This document shows positions 15,101 through 23,759 of a stretch of DNA of 64,000 bases, piece by piece (positions within the stretch are counted from its first letter, which is position 1; the number at the start of each line of letters is the position of its first letter). The stretch is from NCBI GenBank assembly GCA_963691905.1, contig OY829894.1, forward strand, positions 248,001 through 312,000. The letters are read 5' to 3'. The notes beneath the pieces were generated by a model. That model was not told the origin of the DNA. It ran no database searches and worked only from the letters and a program-made list of their open reading frames with translations. The DNA is from QGON01 sp963691905 (lineage in GTDB: Bacteria; Pseudomonadota; Gammaproteobacteria; Chromatiales; Chromatiaceae). A program made the position numbers and the translations under genes.

Positions 15101-15934
15101 TATGGCGGGAAAATCAGCGGCGAAGGCACCGAGATCCGTGCCATTCAACGCCAGATTGGCGTCCCAGCGAGGTGTTGTTTCCAGCTCATACAGGGTGGCG
15201 TTCAGGGTTGTGGACAGAGGAGAGGGGAGGGTTTGCTCAAGTTTGAGTTCGGTCAGGTTGCCGGTGACGCGGCCCTGCCCCGACAGCCCGGGACCCTCCG
15301 GCAGCTGGTAACGCCACTGCAACTGCAATTCCAGGGGCAGTGTTGGGATCAGGCGTACATTTCCGTTGATCTCCACATGAGTGCCAAGGGCAGCGGCTTC
15401 CAGATGGTTGATTTTCAGCGCTTCAGCGGAAGTTTCGGCAGCCAGGCTGATCTTTTCGATGACGAAGGGTTCAGCAGCCGTGGTCTGGATGAGATGAAAG
15501 TCGGTTATCTCTACCGATTTCAAAACCAGCTCAAGGGGTAGGGCGAGGCCGGGAAAGGGTTTGGCTGGGGCGTCATCCGAAGCGGCTTGTGGCAGTGTCA
15601 GACGGCTCTGTTTCAGTGCCAGGGAGAGGATCTGCAGGCGTCGTTGCAACAGGGCGACGGGCTGCCAGTCCAGATTCAGATGGCTGATCTCCAGCAACAG
15701 ATCGCCATCACGATAGCTGAGTCCTGTGAGGTGGAGTGGGCCGGTGAGACGCCCCTTGAGACTCTCTGTCTGCAACTCACCCGGCGCCAGATCCCTGGCC
15801 AGATCGAACAGCCAACGGGTGCCGTTTTCGCTGTGTGCGACCAAGCCCAGTCCCAGGATGAGACAGATGGAGGCCAGCAGGATGGAGTTGATCAGGGTTG
15901 CCAGACCGCGCAGGATGAGAAAGCGCCAGCTCAT
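12173..15934 (-). CDS. tamB: Translocation and assembly module protein TamB
   Basis: The product is 1,253 residues. It has one N-terminal signal anchor (about 10-32), then a very long repetitive beta-rich body of alternating hydrophobic residues, and the conserved C-terminal DUF490 region (from about 900). That region includes GQDLKIERGYALFADSPVDNP in overlapping pieces and ends in LFYTIER. TamB is an inner-membrane-anchored periplasm-spanning protein that works with TamA and is implicated in outer membrane protein insertion and phospholipid transport. The start overlaps the stop of tamA by 4 bases, the standard tamA-tamB arrangement. The length is normal for the family. Confidence 0.93.
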   Translation of the reverse strand: MSWRFLILRGLATLINSILLASICLILGLGLVAHSENGTRWLFDLARDLAPGELQTESLKGRLTGPLHLTGLSYRDGDLLLEISHLNLDWQPVALLQRRLQILSLALKQSRLTLPQAASDDAPAKPFPGLALPLELVLKSVEITDFHLIQTTAAEPFVIEKISLAAETSAEALKINHLEAAALGTHVEINGNVRLIPTLPLELQLQWRYQLPEGPGLSGQGRVTGNLTELKLEQTLPSPLSTTLNATLYELETTPRWDANLALNGTDLGAFAADFPAIISGRLHTTGSPETIKADGNLKLTERSLGELNAALVLTYEAGSLIADHLRITTPAGAKIEGRGRYTADDAQGVFDADLSWNDLRWPLAGETIQVRSNQGRLKIDGQPANYHYQLSLDALIPDQPGLTLKASGNGNTDGLDFESLHILLPEGEIDASGRADWTPRPAWDLNLTGTGINPGLFHPDFPGKLALNLTSRGQLLEDGPQVEVKLARLDGELRDYPIKAKGDLKLAAETFQIDSLELISGSSVAHIDGTAGNSLDLEWSLQADDLASLWPGLAGSLQSEGRLSGSRETPQIHADISGKAISFDAHQVAELQVQAALDLSRNQQVELDLAAQGLKSGALQWKQLSLSAKGARTAHHIELNLDSQQAPAAQLTIDAGLDEHNSWSGHLQTLALTLPEVGRWDLERPTAFTLATKTQQVQDLCLAADEGRLCADFDGNADHGWKAKLNAPAFPLAFFQQWLPPEMALTGHSDLAADFHTDPEGTILGHADIKLPRGELVFELNGEPRQVDFSGGHLQGKLDAKGAHAEITIPLADLGEIEGKIHMPGLNAANLDPDKQPLAGYLKARINDLGLASVAAPQLQNVAGFIDVDFTLSGLVGKPEFKGKAELKEGALDIPELGLELRDIGLNINASTLDRLVLQGKVSSGGGILTLEGETRIEPTEGYPTHLKIQGKDWVAVNIPEAEIHVSPDLLILHTSKRSELDGEIHIPYGRIRPRELPASTVSDTPDLVIVGHDAPRQEQDDPDFHSRLRIIFGDRVSFEGFGLRADLTGNLLLIDEPGRPVIGRGRVGVTDGTYRAYGQDLKIERGYALFADSPVDNPGLDVQAVREAGEVTAGLRVSGTLKTPKLSLYSSPTMTQSEIVSYLLTGHPPGESSGDVSIVAALQAAGVGSLATEAGRQLGLEELRIEAGSSLAEASVVAGTYLSPRLYVQYVNELATRETKLRLRYDLTDKLQIQTETGRSQGVDLFYTIER

Positions 15935-17655
15935 AACTCGGGACCGATGACGATGTGCAGACGTACCGAGGGTTCGTCCTTGCTCAGGGCGCTGGCCAGA
16001 TCAACTCGAATGGGTCCCACCGGTGAGTGCCAGCGTACGCCGAAACCGACGCTGTATTCGATGTCGGTAGTGTAATCCGGGTCGAAGGCGTTGCCTGCAT
16101 CGGCGAATACAGCGGCACTCCACTTTTCCGTAAGCAGACGTTCCAGTTCTATACTGCCCACAGCCAGAAAACGTCCGCCGATAACCGCGCCAGTCGAGTC
16201 CTGCGGGCCGATCTCCTCCCATGCAAAACCACGAATACTGTTGTCTCCGCCGGCGAAGAAACGTTTGGAAGCGGGCAGTTCAATCAGACTTTGCGCCAGG
16301 GTGGCACCCAGTTCCATCCGGGTGAGGATACGCCAGTTGCCGTCGCCGAGGCCGTGGATGAGCTTGTTGTTGGTATGGGCCTGGAGGTAGCTGGTGCTGG
16401 AGAGCAGTTGCTCGGCGGCTCCCTCGAAACGCAGGTTGATCCTGTGGCCGCGCTGAATGTAGTAGAGACCGTCACTGCGCAGCTGCGACCAGCTTACGTA
16501 AGGCACCAGCAGTAAGGCGTTGTCGTCCTGTGCACCCACCTCGAAGTCTTCGTAGGAGTAGTCAATGCCGATGGTGCGTCGCCAGTGATTGTCCAGACCC
16601 ACTGAGCGGGCGCTATTGAGCAGCAGACGTTCGCCGCGGCGGGTGTCAGTGTCGAAACGGTCGCCCTGGGCCGAGAATGAGAGGGAGTCTTTCGACGGGC
16701 GCTCCAGTGGGATGGTGTATTCCGTCTTTAACGAGCTGTGAGGGGCCGACAGACGCAGTTCGCTGAGCATGCGGTGGCCATTGTGGCCGAGCAGACGACG
16801 CTTCCAGTCCAGGGTGACGCGCGGTCCTGTGTCGGTGGTGAAGCCGAGTCCGATCCGGTAACGGTTCGGTTTGTTGGGTGTCAGCACCACTTCGGTGGGT
16901 ACTTGATCGTCTACCGCCTCATCGCGCAGAGTGCGAACCTCCACGTGGCTGAAGTACTCGCTATCGATAAGGTTGGATTGCAGTGTCAGCAATTGATCGT
17001 GGCTGAACGGGTCGCCGGGACGGAATCGCAGGTAGCGTGCAAGGAACTCGGGATTCAGTATGCCCTGAACGAAGCGCACCTCGCCAAACCGGTAGTGCGG
17101 ACCGCTCTCCAGTTCCAGCCGGATCTCGGCTTGGTAACTGTCCAGGTCCACCCGTACTTCATGGATGCTGTAGCTGGCGTCCAGATAACCGGCCTCGATG
17201 GCATCGGATAGCAGTTGCTGCTTAAGCACCCTGTAGCGGGTCTGATCCAGAAAGTCGTTCTCGTGCAGGTCGAGTCCCATGGCAAACAGGGTATCGTCCC
17301 TGCCCGGACCTGTGACATTGAACTCGACTTTTGCCAGTTTTATTCGGGGGCCGGGCTGGATTTGGTAGAGGGCTTGAAAACCTGCCTCATTCTGTTCCAG
17401 TCTGGATTCAATTTTGGGTTTGAAGTGGCCGAAGGGTTGTAGCGCCCGACGAATCTCAGCCGGCGCCTCCCTGTGCAGCAGACGTAAACGACCCTCGGTC
17501 AGTCCCTTCCGCGTCTTCTCCTGCTCCAGGGAGAGGAAAGCACGCACATTGGCCTCCTGCTCGCCGTCCAGACCTTCGATCTGCACCGCTATGTCCAAAG
17601 CATGCGCGGTGGCAGTGGTCAGTAGCAGGCAGGTGACGACAAAAAATCGATGCAT
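15931..17655 (-). CDS. tamA: Outer membrane translocation and assembly module protein TamA
   Basis: The product is 574 residues from the ATG at 17655, with GGAAG just upstream; a TTG six codons earlier is also open. A signal peptide (HRFFVVTCLLLTTATAHA) is followed by three POTRA-like repeats to about residue 250. The Omp85 beta-barrel then contains FFAGGDNSIRGFAWEEIGP and the closing GFGVRWHSPVGPIRVDLA. These are the hallmark lid-lock (RGF) and final-strand regions of BamA/TamA proteins. The neighbouring tamB identifies it as TamA rather than BamA. Confidence 0.93.
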   Translation of the reverse strand: MHRFFVVTCLLLTTATAHALDIAVQIEGLDGEQEANVRAFLSLEQEKTRKGLTEGRLRLLHREAPAEIRRALQPFGHFKPKIESRLEQNEAGFQALYQIQPGPRIKLAKVEFNVTGPGRDDTLFAMGLDLHENDFLDQTRYRVLKQQLLSDAIEAGYLDASYSIHEVRVDLDSYQAEIRLELESGPHYRFGEVRFVQGILNPEFLARYLRFRPGDPFSHDQLLTLQSNLIDSEYFSHVEVRTLRDEAVDDQVPTEVVLTPNKPNRYRIGLGFTTDTGPRVTLDWKRRLLGHNGHRMLSELRLSAPHSSLKTEYTIPLERPSKDSLSFSAQGDRFDTDTRRGERLLLNSARSVGLDNHWRRTIGIDYSYEDFEVGAQDDNALLLVPYVSWSQLRSDGLYYIQRGHRINLRFEGAAEQLLSSTSYLQAHTNNKLIHGLGDGNWRILTRMELGATLAQSLIELPASKRFFAGGDNSIRGFAWEEIGPQDSTGAVIGGRFLAVGSIELERLLTEKWSAAVFADAGNAFDPDYTTDIEYSVGFGVRWHSPVGPIRVDLASALSKDEPSVRLHIVIGPEL

Positions 17656-17955
17656 CGGCTTCCATATGAGCAAATATCAGTAACCCATGACTCGGTTATG
17701 CAAAATTACGATGTATAGATTTTGATGGTATCAAACCGGCCTGATTCTGCGTCAGTATAACCGATGGCAGACTCGGATAGTGGGACTGGGACTGGTCAAA
17801 GCAACGAGAAGGCAAGCAACGGGTAGCGTGGCTACTTGTCGAAAGTTGCCCGCTTGCTGCGGGGCAGGATCTTGTCGGGTTACGCTGCGCTAACCTGACC
17901 TACGAAAATAAATCTGTCACCTTTCTACATACAAAAATAGATCCCTTTTTTCAGA
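17656..17955. other. Intergenic region with a REP-like palindrome
   Basis: No gene is seen in this 300-base gap. At about 17872-17902 it holds the palindrome GTCGGGTTACGC...GCTAACCTGACC, a widely seen proteobacterial intergenic repeat. A second GC-rich imperfect inverted repeat lies at about 17810-17860. The part next to tamA is AT-rich and probably carries the tamA promoter. Confidence 0.5.
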
Positions 17956-18855
17956 TCAACGCCAGTTCAGGTTCATCTCAAGGCCGAGATAATCACCTAC
18001 CATGCGTTCAGTGTGGTAGGGCGAGTCACTCCATGCTTCGGGTTCTGAGTTGGTGTAGTAATTTTCTCTGACAAAGGATCGAAATTTCAGGTCAGATTCC
18101 ACATCACTACTGAACCAGCCATCCACTATGCTGTTAGCGGCTCCCAGTGGGTCTGTGAGTACCAGGAGGGTTTTGTCACCGAAACTATAGTGGCGCTGTG
18201 CCTTGATATTGGTACGTACGCCTTCCACGTAGTAGCCGAGCATACTGCCGATCACGGGCGTAAAGATCAGATCCTGTATCGAAACCGGTTCAAAAAGGGC
18301 TTCGAGTCCGAATTCATACATTGAGGAGAAGGCGACGGATGCCCAAAATGAACTCATCTCATCATAACCACGCTCCCGTGCACGGGTATAGTAGGCCATA
18401 CCCCAATAGGGATGCAGGATGTAGTTGATCCACCAGTGGTCCCCATCCCAGATTGGGTTTGTGACGTTATCCCACCACTTGGAGAAGCTGTAGTTGCTTT
18501 TGTCCTCGTCGCTCCACTGGGAGATGCTTTCCGGCATTACGTAGAGCACGGCGATGGCAGTTGCCTGGTAGCCTATGAAGTAGAATGCATCCCGTTTGAT
18601 CCCATCCCAGTCTGCAGGGCTGTCGTCGTCCAGTTCCCTGCCAAAGCCGTAGGGACGGTCATTGAGTGATAACGGCTGTTCAGTCCCTTCAGCAGCCTTG
18701 GTCAGCCAGGATTCCTCGTTCAGAGTTGCAGCAAGATACTGCATTTCGTAGCTGGTTTCATAAAACGAGACTGGGGTGCTGGGGAGCCAACTGTTCGCCT
18801 GGACAGCTGATGAGAACAGCAATCCCATAAGGCAACTTGAAAGCGCTTTTGTCAT
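17956..18855 (-). CDS. DUF3943-like outer-membrane or periplasmic protein
   Basis: The product is 299 residues with a signal peptide (MTKALSSCLMGLLFSSAVQA). The middle contains NPIWDGDHWWINYILHPYWG, then YYTRARERG and SIQDLIFTPVIGSMLGYYVE. These match the DUF3943 pattern (HP..G..Y...R..G, S..DL..TP..G...G). Such proteins have several short amphipathic or hydrophobic helices and are found in the cell envelope; their function is not known. The gene stands alone on the minus strand, downstream of the PFOR remnant. Confidence 0.75.
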   Translation of the reverse strand: MTKALSSCLMGLLFSSAVQANSWLPSTPVSFYETSYEMQYLAATLNEESWLTKAAEGTEQPLSLNDRPYGFGRELDDDSPADWDGIKRDAFYFIGYQATAIAVLYVMPESISQWSDEDKSNYSFSKWWDNVTNPIWDGDHWWINYILHPYWGMAYYTRARERGYDEMSSFWASVAFSSMYEFGLEALFEPVSIQDLIFTPVIGSMLGYYVEGVRTNIKAQRHYSFGDKTLLVLTDPLGAANSIVDGWFSSDVESDLKFRSFVRENYYTNSEPEAWSDSPYHTERMVGDYLGLEMNLNWR

Positions 18856-18916
18856 CCTAATTGCTTCCTAAGCGACCGGCTGGAATTCGCTGGGTTCCTG
18901 CTCGGCCATGTGTTCG

Positions 18917-19258
18917 TTAAGTCTCCCAACGCAGATCGACCAGTTCCTGGGCAAGCTCCATCAGACGCCTGGCGCATTCCGGATCGGTTCGGGGTGGCAC
19001 CTTGTAGCGCATCTCGTTGTATGCGTAATCCCTGAGACGGATACACGGGTGCGGGGGAGTTCAGCATAAAGGGTTTGTGTCCCGCATTGCGCAGGGCGGG
19101 ATTGTACCGGATCAGCGACCAATATCCACTTGCAACTGCCGGATCCTGCTGTTCCAGGCCTTTTCATAGGTCATAACCCTGAGCGATTCAGGGGCTACAT
19201 GCGAGAGTTGGGAAATCAGCAGCCGGGATGGAACTTGCGGGATTCGGTGTGCCGATGA
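18917..19258 (-). pseudogene. Decayed C-terminus of pyruvate:ferredoxin oxidoreductase
   Basis: Minus-strand frames contain IAQGYDL, KGLEQQDPAVASGYWSLIRYN, PALRNAGHKPFMLNSPAP, and after a one-base shift RDYAYNEMRYKV and RRLMELAQELVDLRWET followed by a stop. Together they follow the end of PFOR (NifJ/Por): I..GY...G...Q..AV.SGYW.L.RYNP.....G..PF.L.S..P. Two TGA codons interrupt the first part and at least one frameshift follows, so the copy is dead. Nothing of the remaining 1,000 or so residues is present. It lies directly after the lipoprotein gene. Confidence 0.65.
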
Positions 19259-19259
19259 A

Positions 19260-20186
19260 TTACTCCGGCTTATTAAGCGACTCCAGGTTGTCGAGAACTT
19301 TCTGGGCGCGCTTGATCTTCTCTTTGGCCCGTTTATCACCTGGGTCCAGGGTCAGAGCCGCGTGCCAAGCCGCTTTGGCGCCTTCTATCTCGCTATCCCG
19401 GTAGAGTCGGTCCCCAGCTTCCAGCAGGGTGTCGACGTGACCTTTGAGCTTGGTTTCCAACTGCGAAAGCAACTTATTGGCCTCGCTGTTTTTGGGGTCT
19501 TCTTTCAATACCAGTCTGATCAGGTAACGCGCTTCAAGCAGCATATTTTGCTTCAAAAAGCTTTTTGCCTGTGCAATACGTTGCTGATTGCGTGTGGCCC
19601 AAACCATTTCACGGGTCAGACGCGCTTCCTGCTTTTGCGTCTCATTGGCAAGCTGTTCTTTCTCCTGCAGCTGTGTGAGCAGCCGTAGGTCGGTGACGTC
19701 ATTGCGGACGGATTGAGCAAGATTCAGACAGGTTATTGCCAGCTCCCGGTCTGATTTGGCATATCGCCAGCCGCAGTCGGAGAGCTCTTTATGACTGCGT
19801 TGCAGTCTGGATTTTTTATCCATTAGCCTGGAACGAAGATAGCTGTCGTCTGATTCCGAAAGGGAGAGCCTCTCCATCAGTGGGAGTTCCCGCTGCATCC
19901 CATGGACCTCTGCAATCAGTAAACGATCCTGTAACTCACGTCGTAGCGCACTCTTTTGTTTTTGCAGCTTATCGAGCGTGGCCTGAAGGGTGGTGTTGTC
20001 ATTTTCTTGCAGGATGGCAGTTTCGAGCAGAGCCACGGCCTCGCCCAAGCGGCCCTCCTGTGCCAGTGTTTGGACGCTGGCAAGTGAGTCGTCGATTGGT
20101 ATTGGCTTGGGCTGCTCCTCTTTTTTCAGGGGGTTGAGTGCGCAACCGTTGATGAGTACCAGTGTCAGCAGAAACAGCTGTTTCAT
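19260..20186 (-). CDS. Lipoprotein with TPR-like helical repeats
   Basis: The product is 308 residues with a lipoprotein signal (MKQLFLLTLVLINGC, lipobox ING-C15). The rest is almost entirely helical: coiled-coil-like stretches in the middle and two tetratricopeptide-like repeats at the end, where AGDRLYRDSEIEGAKAAWHA and ALTLDPGDKRAKEKI are typical. It is probably outer-membrane or periplasm-facing. Its start overlaps the end of the second cyclase gene by 4 bases, which suggests a shared function such as a sensor accessory. No specific family is recognised. Confidence 0.75.
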   Translation of the reverse strand: MKQLFLLTLVLINGCALNPLKKEEQPKPIPIDDSLASVQTLAQEGRLGEAVALLETAILQENDNTTLQATLDKLQKQKSALRRELQDRLLIAEVHGMQRELPLMERLSLSESDDSYLRSRLMDKKSRLQRSHKELSDCGWRYAKSDRELAITCLNLAQSVRNDVTDLRLLTQLQEKEQLANETQKQEARLTREMVWATRNQQRIAQAKSFLKQNMLLEARYLIRLVLKEDPKNSEANKLLSQLETKLKGHVDTLLEAGDRLYRDSEIEGAKAAWHAALTLDPGDKRAKEKIKRAQKVLDNLESLNKPE

Positions 20187-21619
20187 CCCCTTGTTCCATT
20201 GTCGAGGATAGTGCTGATGGCATTCATCAACCAGTGACCGAATTCGGAGGAGGGTGTGCCTGCGATGGAGGGTGTTACCGGGTTTTTGCGTCCGCGTACC
20301 TGGATGGGGGCTTGTTCTGTCAGTTCAATCATCTCATCAATGTGGGGCTGTATGGCAGTTGTTTCGCTCATGATAATACCATCCGCCGGCGCCAAGGAGC
20401 AGAGCCGTGAGGCGAGGTTGACGGTGTCACCCACAACGGTGAACTCCAGGCGCTCCGGGATTCCGATATTGCCCGCCAGCATGACTCCGCTGTTGATGCC
20501 GATACGAAAGTGGATCGGAGAAGTCACACGCTGACGATTGAGCTGCTTGACCAGTGCCTGAATCAGCCAGGCGCAGCGGATGGCGTGTTGGCCATGATTC
20601 GGATCTGAATCCGGTACGCCGAACAGGATCATGGCACTGTCGCCGATGAACTTGTCGACAAATCCATGACTGAGATGGGCCGCCTCGGCGATATAACCCA
20701 GATAGAGGTTCAGCATGGATGCGACCTCGTCAGGCGGCAGATTCTCCGAAAGCTCTGTAAAACCGACGATGTCGCAAAAGAGCACCGAGCCATCCACCTG
20801 CTGGTTCGGCAGGCGGGGCTGGGCCAGATTGGAGAGAATCTTCTTTGCCACCACCGGTGAGACGTAGCGGGAGAGGGCCGCTTCAACCTGATCTTTCTCC
20901 AGCAGTCCCAAGGTCATACGATCGAAGTGGGCGTAGACCTGGCCGATCTCGTCCCTGCGGCCCGCATCGATACTTTCGGTAAAGTCGGCACTGAGTTTTT
21001 TTTCTCCTGCCTGTGCAAGCAGGGTGATAGGGCGTGAAAGTCTGCGGCTCAGTGCGTATGAGAGCAGGGCGGCGATCAGGATCAGGCCCAAGGTGGCATA
21101 GGCAATGATGCGGATAGTCGCGCGCTGATGACGGTCGAGAAATTCCCGATCGAGGGTGATGATCGCCTGACCGGCGGTGGTGTCGTGGAAGCGGATTGGT
21201 GTGGTGAAAGTAATCACAGGATGGGAGATTCCGTCTTCATCTCGCCAGAACCATACTCTGGAGTTCTGTTTATCTGTCTCGTCGAGCTTTTGCGGCACGA
21301 CTCCCGAGTCGGCGCGCAGGCCGCGCAAACCGATGATGGCAGCGCCCACGATGTTGCGACTCTGCGTCTGTCTGCTGACCAACCCCTGGAGGTTGAACAA
21401 GTCGTCAGCGAGCAGAGGTTCACTCGATGAGTGAGAGAGTTGCTCTACCAGTGCCGTGCCGAAAATCTCCACTTCCCGCATGTGGATGCTGTTCTGCTGG
21501 GTGATCAAAAACCAGCCCAGGGTGCCCATTACCAGTGAAATCAGGGTGCCGATGGCGATTGACCATTTGATGGCAATAGGCACGGGAGCATTTCTGAGAA
21601 GTTGTCGTAACGTTTTCAC
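20183..21619 (-). CDS. Class III adenylate cyclase with periplasmic sensor and HAMP domain
   Basis: The product is 478 residues: transmembrane helix 1 (about 18-40), a periplasmic sensor region (about 41-165), helix 2 (about 168-190), a HAMP linker (SRRLSRPITLLAQAGEKKLS onward) and a class III cyclase domain. The metal aspartates are D283 (CDIVGFT) and D327 (FIGDSAM). The specificity Lys precedes FIGD, and the partner position is Thr in FTVVGD, the pair common in bacterial adenylate cyclases. It is a membrane receptor that probably converts an envelope signal into cAMP. It is cotranscribed with the lipoprotein downstream. Confidence 0.88.
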   Translation of the reverse strand: MKTLRQLLRNAPVPIAIKWSIAIGTLISLVMGTLGWFLITQQNSIHMREVEIFGTALVEQLSHSSSEPLLADDLFNLQGLVSRQTQSRNIVGAAIIGLRGLRADSGVVPQKLDETDKQNSRVWFWRDEDGISHPVITFTTPIRFHDTTAGQAIITLDREFLDRHQRATIRIIAYATLGLILIAALLSYALSRRLSRPITLLAQAGEKKLSADFTESIDAGRRDEIGQVYAHFDRMTLGLLEKDQVEAALSRYVSPVVAKKILSNLAQPRLPNQQVDGSVLFCDIVGFTELSENLPPDEVASMLNLYLGYIAEAAHLSHGFVDKFIGDSAMILFGVPDSDPNHGQHAIRCAWLIQALVKQLNRQRVTSPIHFRIGINSGVMLAGNIGIPERLEFTVVGDTVNLASRLCSLAPADGIIMSETTAIQPHIDEMIELTEQAPIQVRGRKNPVTPSIAGTPSSEFGHWLMNAISTILDNGTRG

Positions 21620-21827
21620 GGCAAATATGGGGGCCTACAGTGGCTGCACCAGTCCAGAAAGGTGGTTAGCGGTTATTTTTGTTATGGGAGGAACATAACC
21701 TACCAAGAGTAGCCAGTATGGAGCTGAAATGTGAAAATTCAATAACATTTTTTGTCTGTCAGACGATCGGTAAGGCTGAATCTTAGGTTTTAGCGAGTGA
21801 TGGCTATCCAGCAATGGCCAAAATCTG

Positions 21828-21833
21828 TATAAT
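21828..21833 (+). promoter_or_regulatory. Candidate sigma-70 -10 box for the DEAD-box helicase
   Basis: A consensus TATAAT lies 71 bases before the helicase start in an otherwise gene-free stretch. No convincing -35 box is seen at the right spacing. The long leader could allow post-transcriptional control, as in other deaD-type genes. Confidence 0.4.
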
Positions 21834-21904
21834 TACGCGCCTTTCCCGTCCCTTCCATTGAGCCTCCTCGGTGGATCTTCTCCCTGTTCGAGGTGCTGTT
21901 CCCC

Positions 21905-23728
21905 ATGTCTTCTGATCCAACTTCTATCGTTTTCGACGATCTCGAACTGGCTACGCCTGTTTTAAAGGCGGTTCAAGGACTGGGGTATGAAACCCCTACA
22001 GCGGTTCAGGCGCAGTGTATTCCGCACCTGCTGGAGGGGCGGGATCTGCTGGGCCAGGCCCAGACCGGTACCGGTAAGACCGCTGCCTTTGCTTTGCCGC
22101 TGCTGAGCCGTATCGATTTGAAACAGCGTGAACCCCAGGTGCTGGTACTGGCACCGACCCGTGAGCTGGCGCTGCAGGTCTCCGAGGCGTTTCAGAGCTA
22201 CGCCCGTCATCTGGAAGGCTTCCACGTCTTGCCTCTTTACGGTGGACAGAGCATGTCGACCCAGCTGCGCCAGCTCAAGCGGGGGGTGCATGTCATCGTC
22301 GGGACACCGGGGCGGGTGATGGACCATCTGCGTCGCCGCACCCTCTCACTGAAAGGCATCCAGGCATTGGTACTGGATGAAGCCGATGAGATGCTGAAGA
22401 TGGGTTTCGTCGAAGATATCGAGTGGATCTTCGACCAGGCACCCGAGACACGTCAGGTGGCGCTCTTCTCCGCGACCATGCCGGACGCGATCCGCCGCGT
22501 GGCGAGAAAGCACCTGACCGATCCGATGGAGATCAAGGTCAAGGGCAAGACCGAGACCGTGACCACTATCGATCAGCGCCACATCGTTGTGACCCGCCAC
22601 CACAAGATGGATGCCCTGACCCGGGTACTGGAAGTGGAGGAGTTCGATGCGATGCTTGTCTTTGTGCGTACCAAGACTTCCACGGCAGAGGTGGCGGACA
22701 AGCTTGAGGCCCACGGTTTTGCCGCTGAAGCCTTGAATGGCGACATGAATCAGACGATGCGGGAACGCACCATCAGCCGGCTGAAAAAAGGTCAGCTCGA
22801 TATTGTGGTGGCCACCGACGTCGCGGCCCGTGGCCTGGATGTGGAACGCATCAGCCATGTGGTCAATTTCGATATTCCCAATGATCCGGAATCCTATGTT
22901 CACCGCATCGGCCGCACCGGCCGGGCGGGACGCGAAGGCACAGCATTGATGTTTGTGCAACCCCGTGAACGCCATCTGTTGAAGGCCATAGAGCGCAACA
23001 CCCGCCAGCGCATTCCGCCGATGGAAATGCCCTCCGCAGATGATCTCAGCGAACATCGCATAGACCGTTTTATGTTGATGCTGCGGGAGACCCTCGCGGA
23101 ACAGGATCTCGACTACTACTATCGTCTGCTCAGCCGCTTTGAACAGGAGCAGGAGATGAGCGCGATGGATATCGCCGCCGCGCTGACCTACCAGAGCCAG
23201 CGCGAGCGCCCCTTCATCGTTGAGGAGTTACAGACTCAGCAGCGTGGCCGGTCTGAGCGCCCTGGGCGCAAGTCGAATCAGGGGCGGGGTGAGGCCCCCC
23301 GTGGTGACCGAGGGGCAGGGGAAGGCAAAAAACATAGAGAGCGCAAAGAGCGGTCCTCACGCCGGGATGACGATATTCCACGCGAGACTTACCGCATTGC
23401 GGTTGGCCACAAAGATGGCGTTTCGCCCCGGGAGATCGTTGGCGCTATTGCCAATGAGGCAGGGCTCGACGGCGCCCATATCGGTCATATCGATATCAGT
23501 GAGGATTCCAGCACGGTGGAACTGCCGGAAGGCATGCCGAAGGATATCTTCCAACATCTGCGTCGGGTCTATGTCTGCGGGCAGAAACTGGACATTGAAT
23601 TGGACGAAGGGAGTCGCGGTGGCAAAGGCAAGAAATCCCACCGTGGAAAGGCCGATACAGGCGAGAAAAAGGCTGCCGGCAAACAAAAGTCCAAGCAGAA
23701 GAAGCACCAGTCACGCAAGAAGGATTGA
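21905..23728 (+). CDS. deaD: DEAD-box ATP-dependent RNA helicase, DeaD/CsdA type
   Basis: The product is 607 residues from the ATG at 21905 (MSSDPTSIVFDDLELA); a GTG four codons earlier is open but less likely. All helicase motifs are present: Q motif, AQTGTGKT (Walker A), PTRELALQ, TPGR, DEAD, SAT, ARGLD and HRIGRTGRAG. After the two RecA domains comes a DbpA-type RNA-binding domain (TYRIAVGHKDGVSPREIVGA and following) and a highly basic Lys/Arg-rich tail. This matches DeaD/CsdA, which unwinds structured RNA in ribosome assembly and cold growth. The length is normal. Confidence 0.93.
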   Translation: MSSDPTSIVFDDLELATPVLKAVQGLGYETPTAVQAQCIPHLLEGRDLLGQAQTGTGKTAAFALPLLSRIDLKQREPQVLVLAPTRELALQVSEAFQSYARHLEGFHVLPLYGGQSMSTQLRQLKRGVHVIVGTPGRVMDHLRRRTLSLKGIQALVLDEADEMLKMGFVEDIEWIFDQAPETRQVALFSATMPDAIRRVARKHLTDPMEIKVKGKTETVTTIDQRHIVVTRHHKMDALTRVLEVEEFDAMLVFVRTKTSTAEVADKLEAHGFAAEALNGDMNQTMRERTISRLKKGQLDIVVATDVAARGLDVERISHVVNFDIPNDPESYVHRIGRTGRAGREGTALMFVQPRERHLLKAIERNTRQRIPPMEMPSADDLSEHRIDRFMLMLRETLAEQDLDYYYRLLSRFEQEQEMSAMDIAAALTYQSQRERPFIVEELQTQQRGRSERPGRKSNQGRGEAPRGDRGAGEGKKHRERKERSSRRDDDIPRETYRIAVGHKDGVSPREIVGAIANEAGLDGAHIGHIDISEDSSTVELPEGMPKDIFQHLRRVYVCGQKLDIELDEGSRGGKGKKSHRGKADTGEKKAAGKQKSKQKKHQSRKKD

Positions 23729-23759
23729 TCTTCACAGGCCTGATCAAGCTGGCAACAGG

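Noticed and set aside
22346..23056. Minus-strand 236-residue frame
   Set aside because: It is the antisense of the DEAD-box helicase core, whose motifs are unmistakable on the plus strand.
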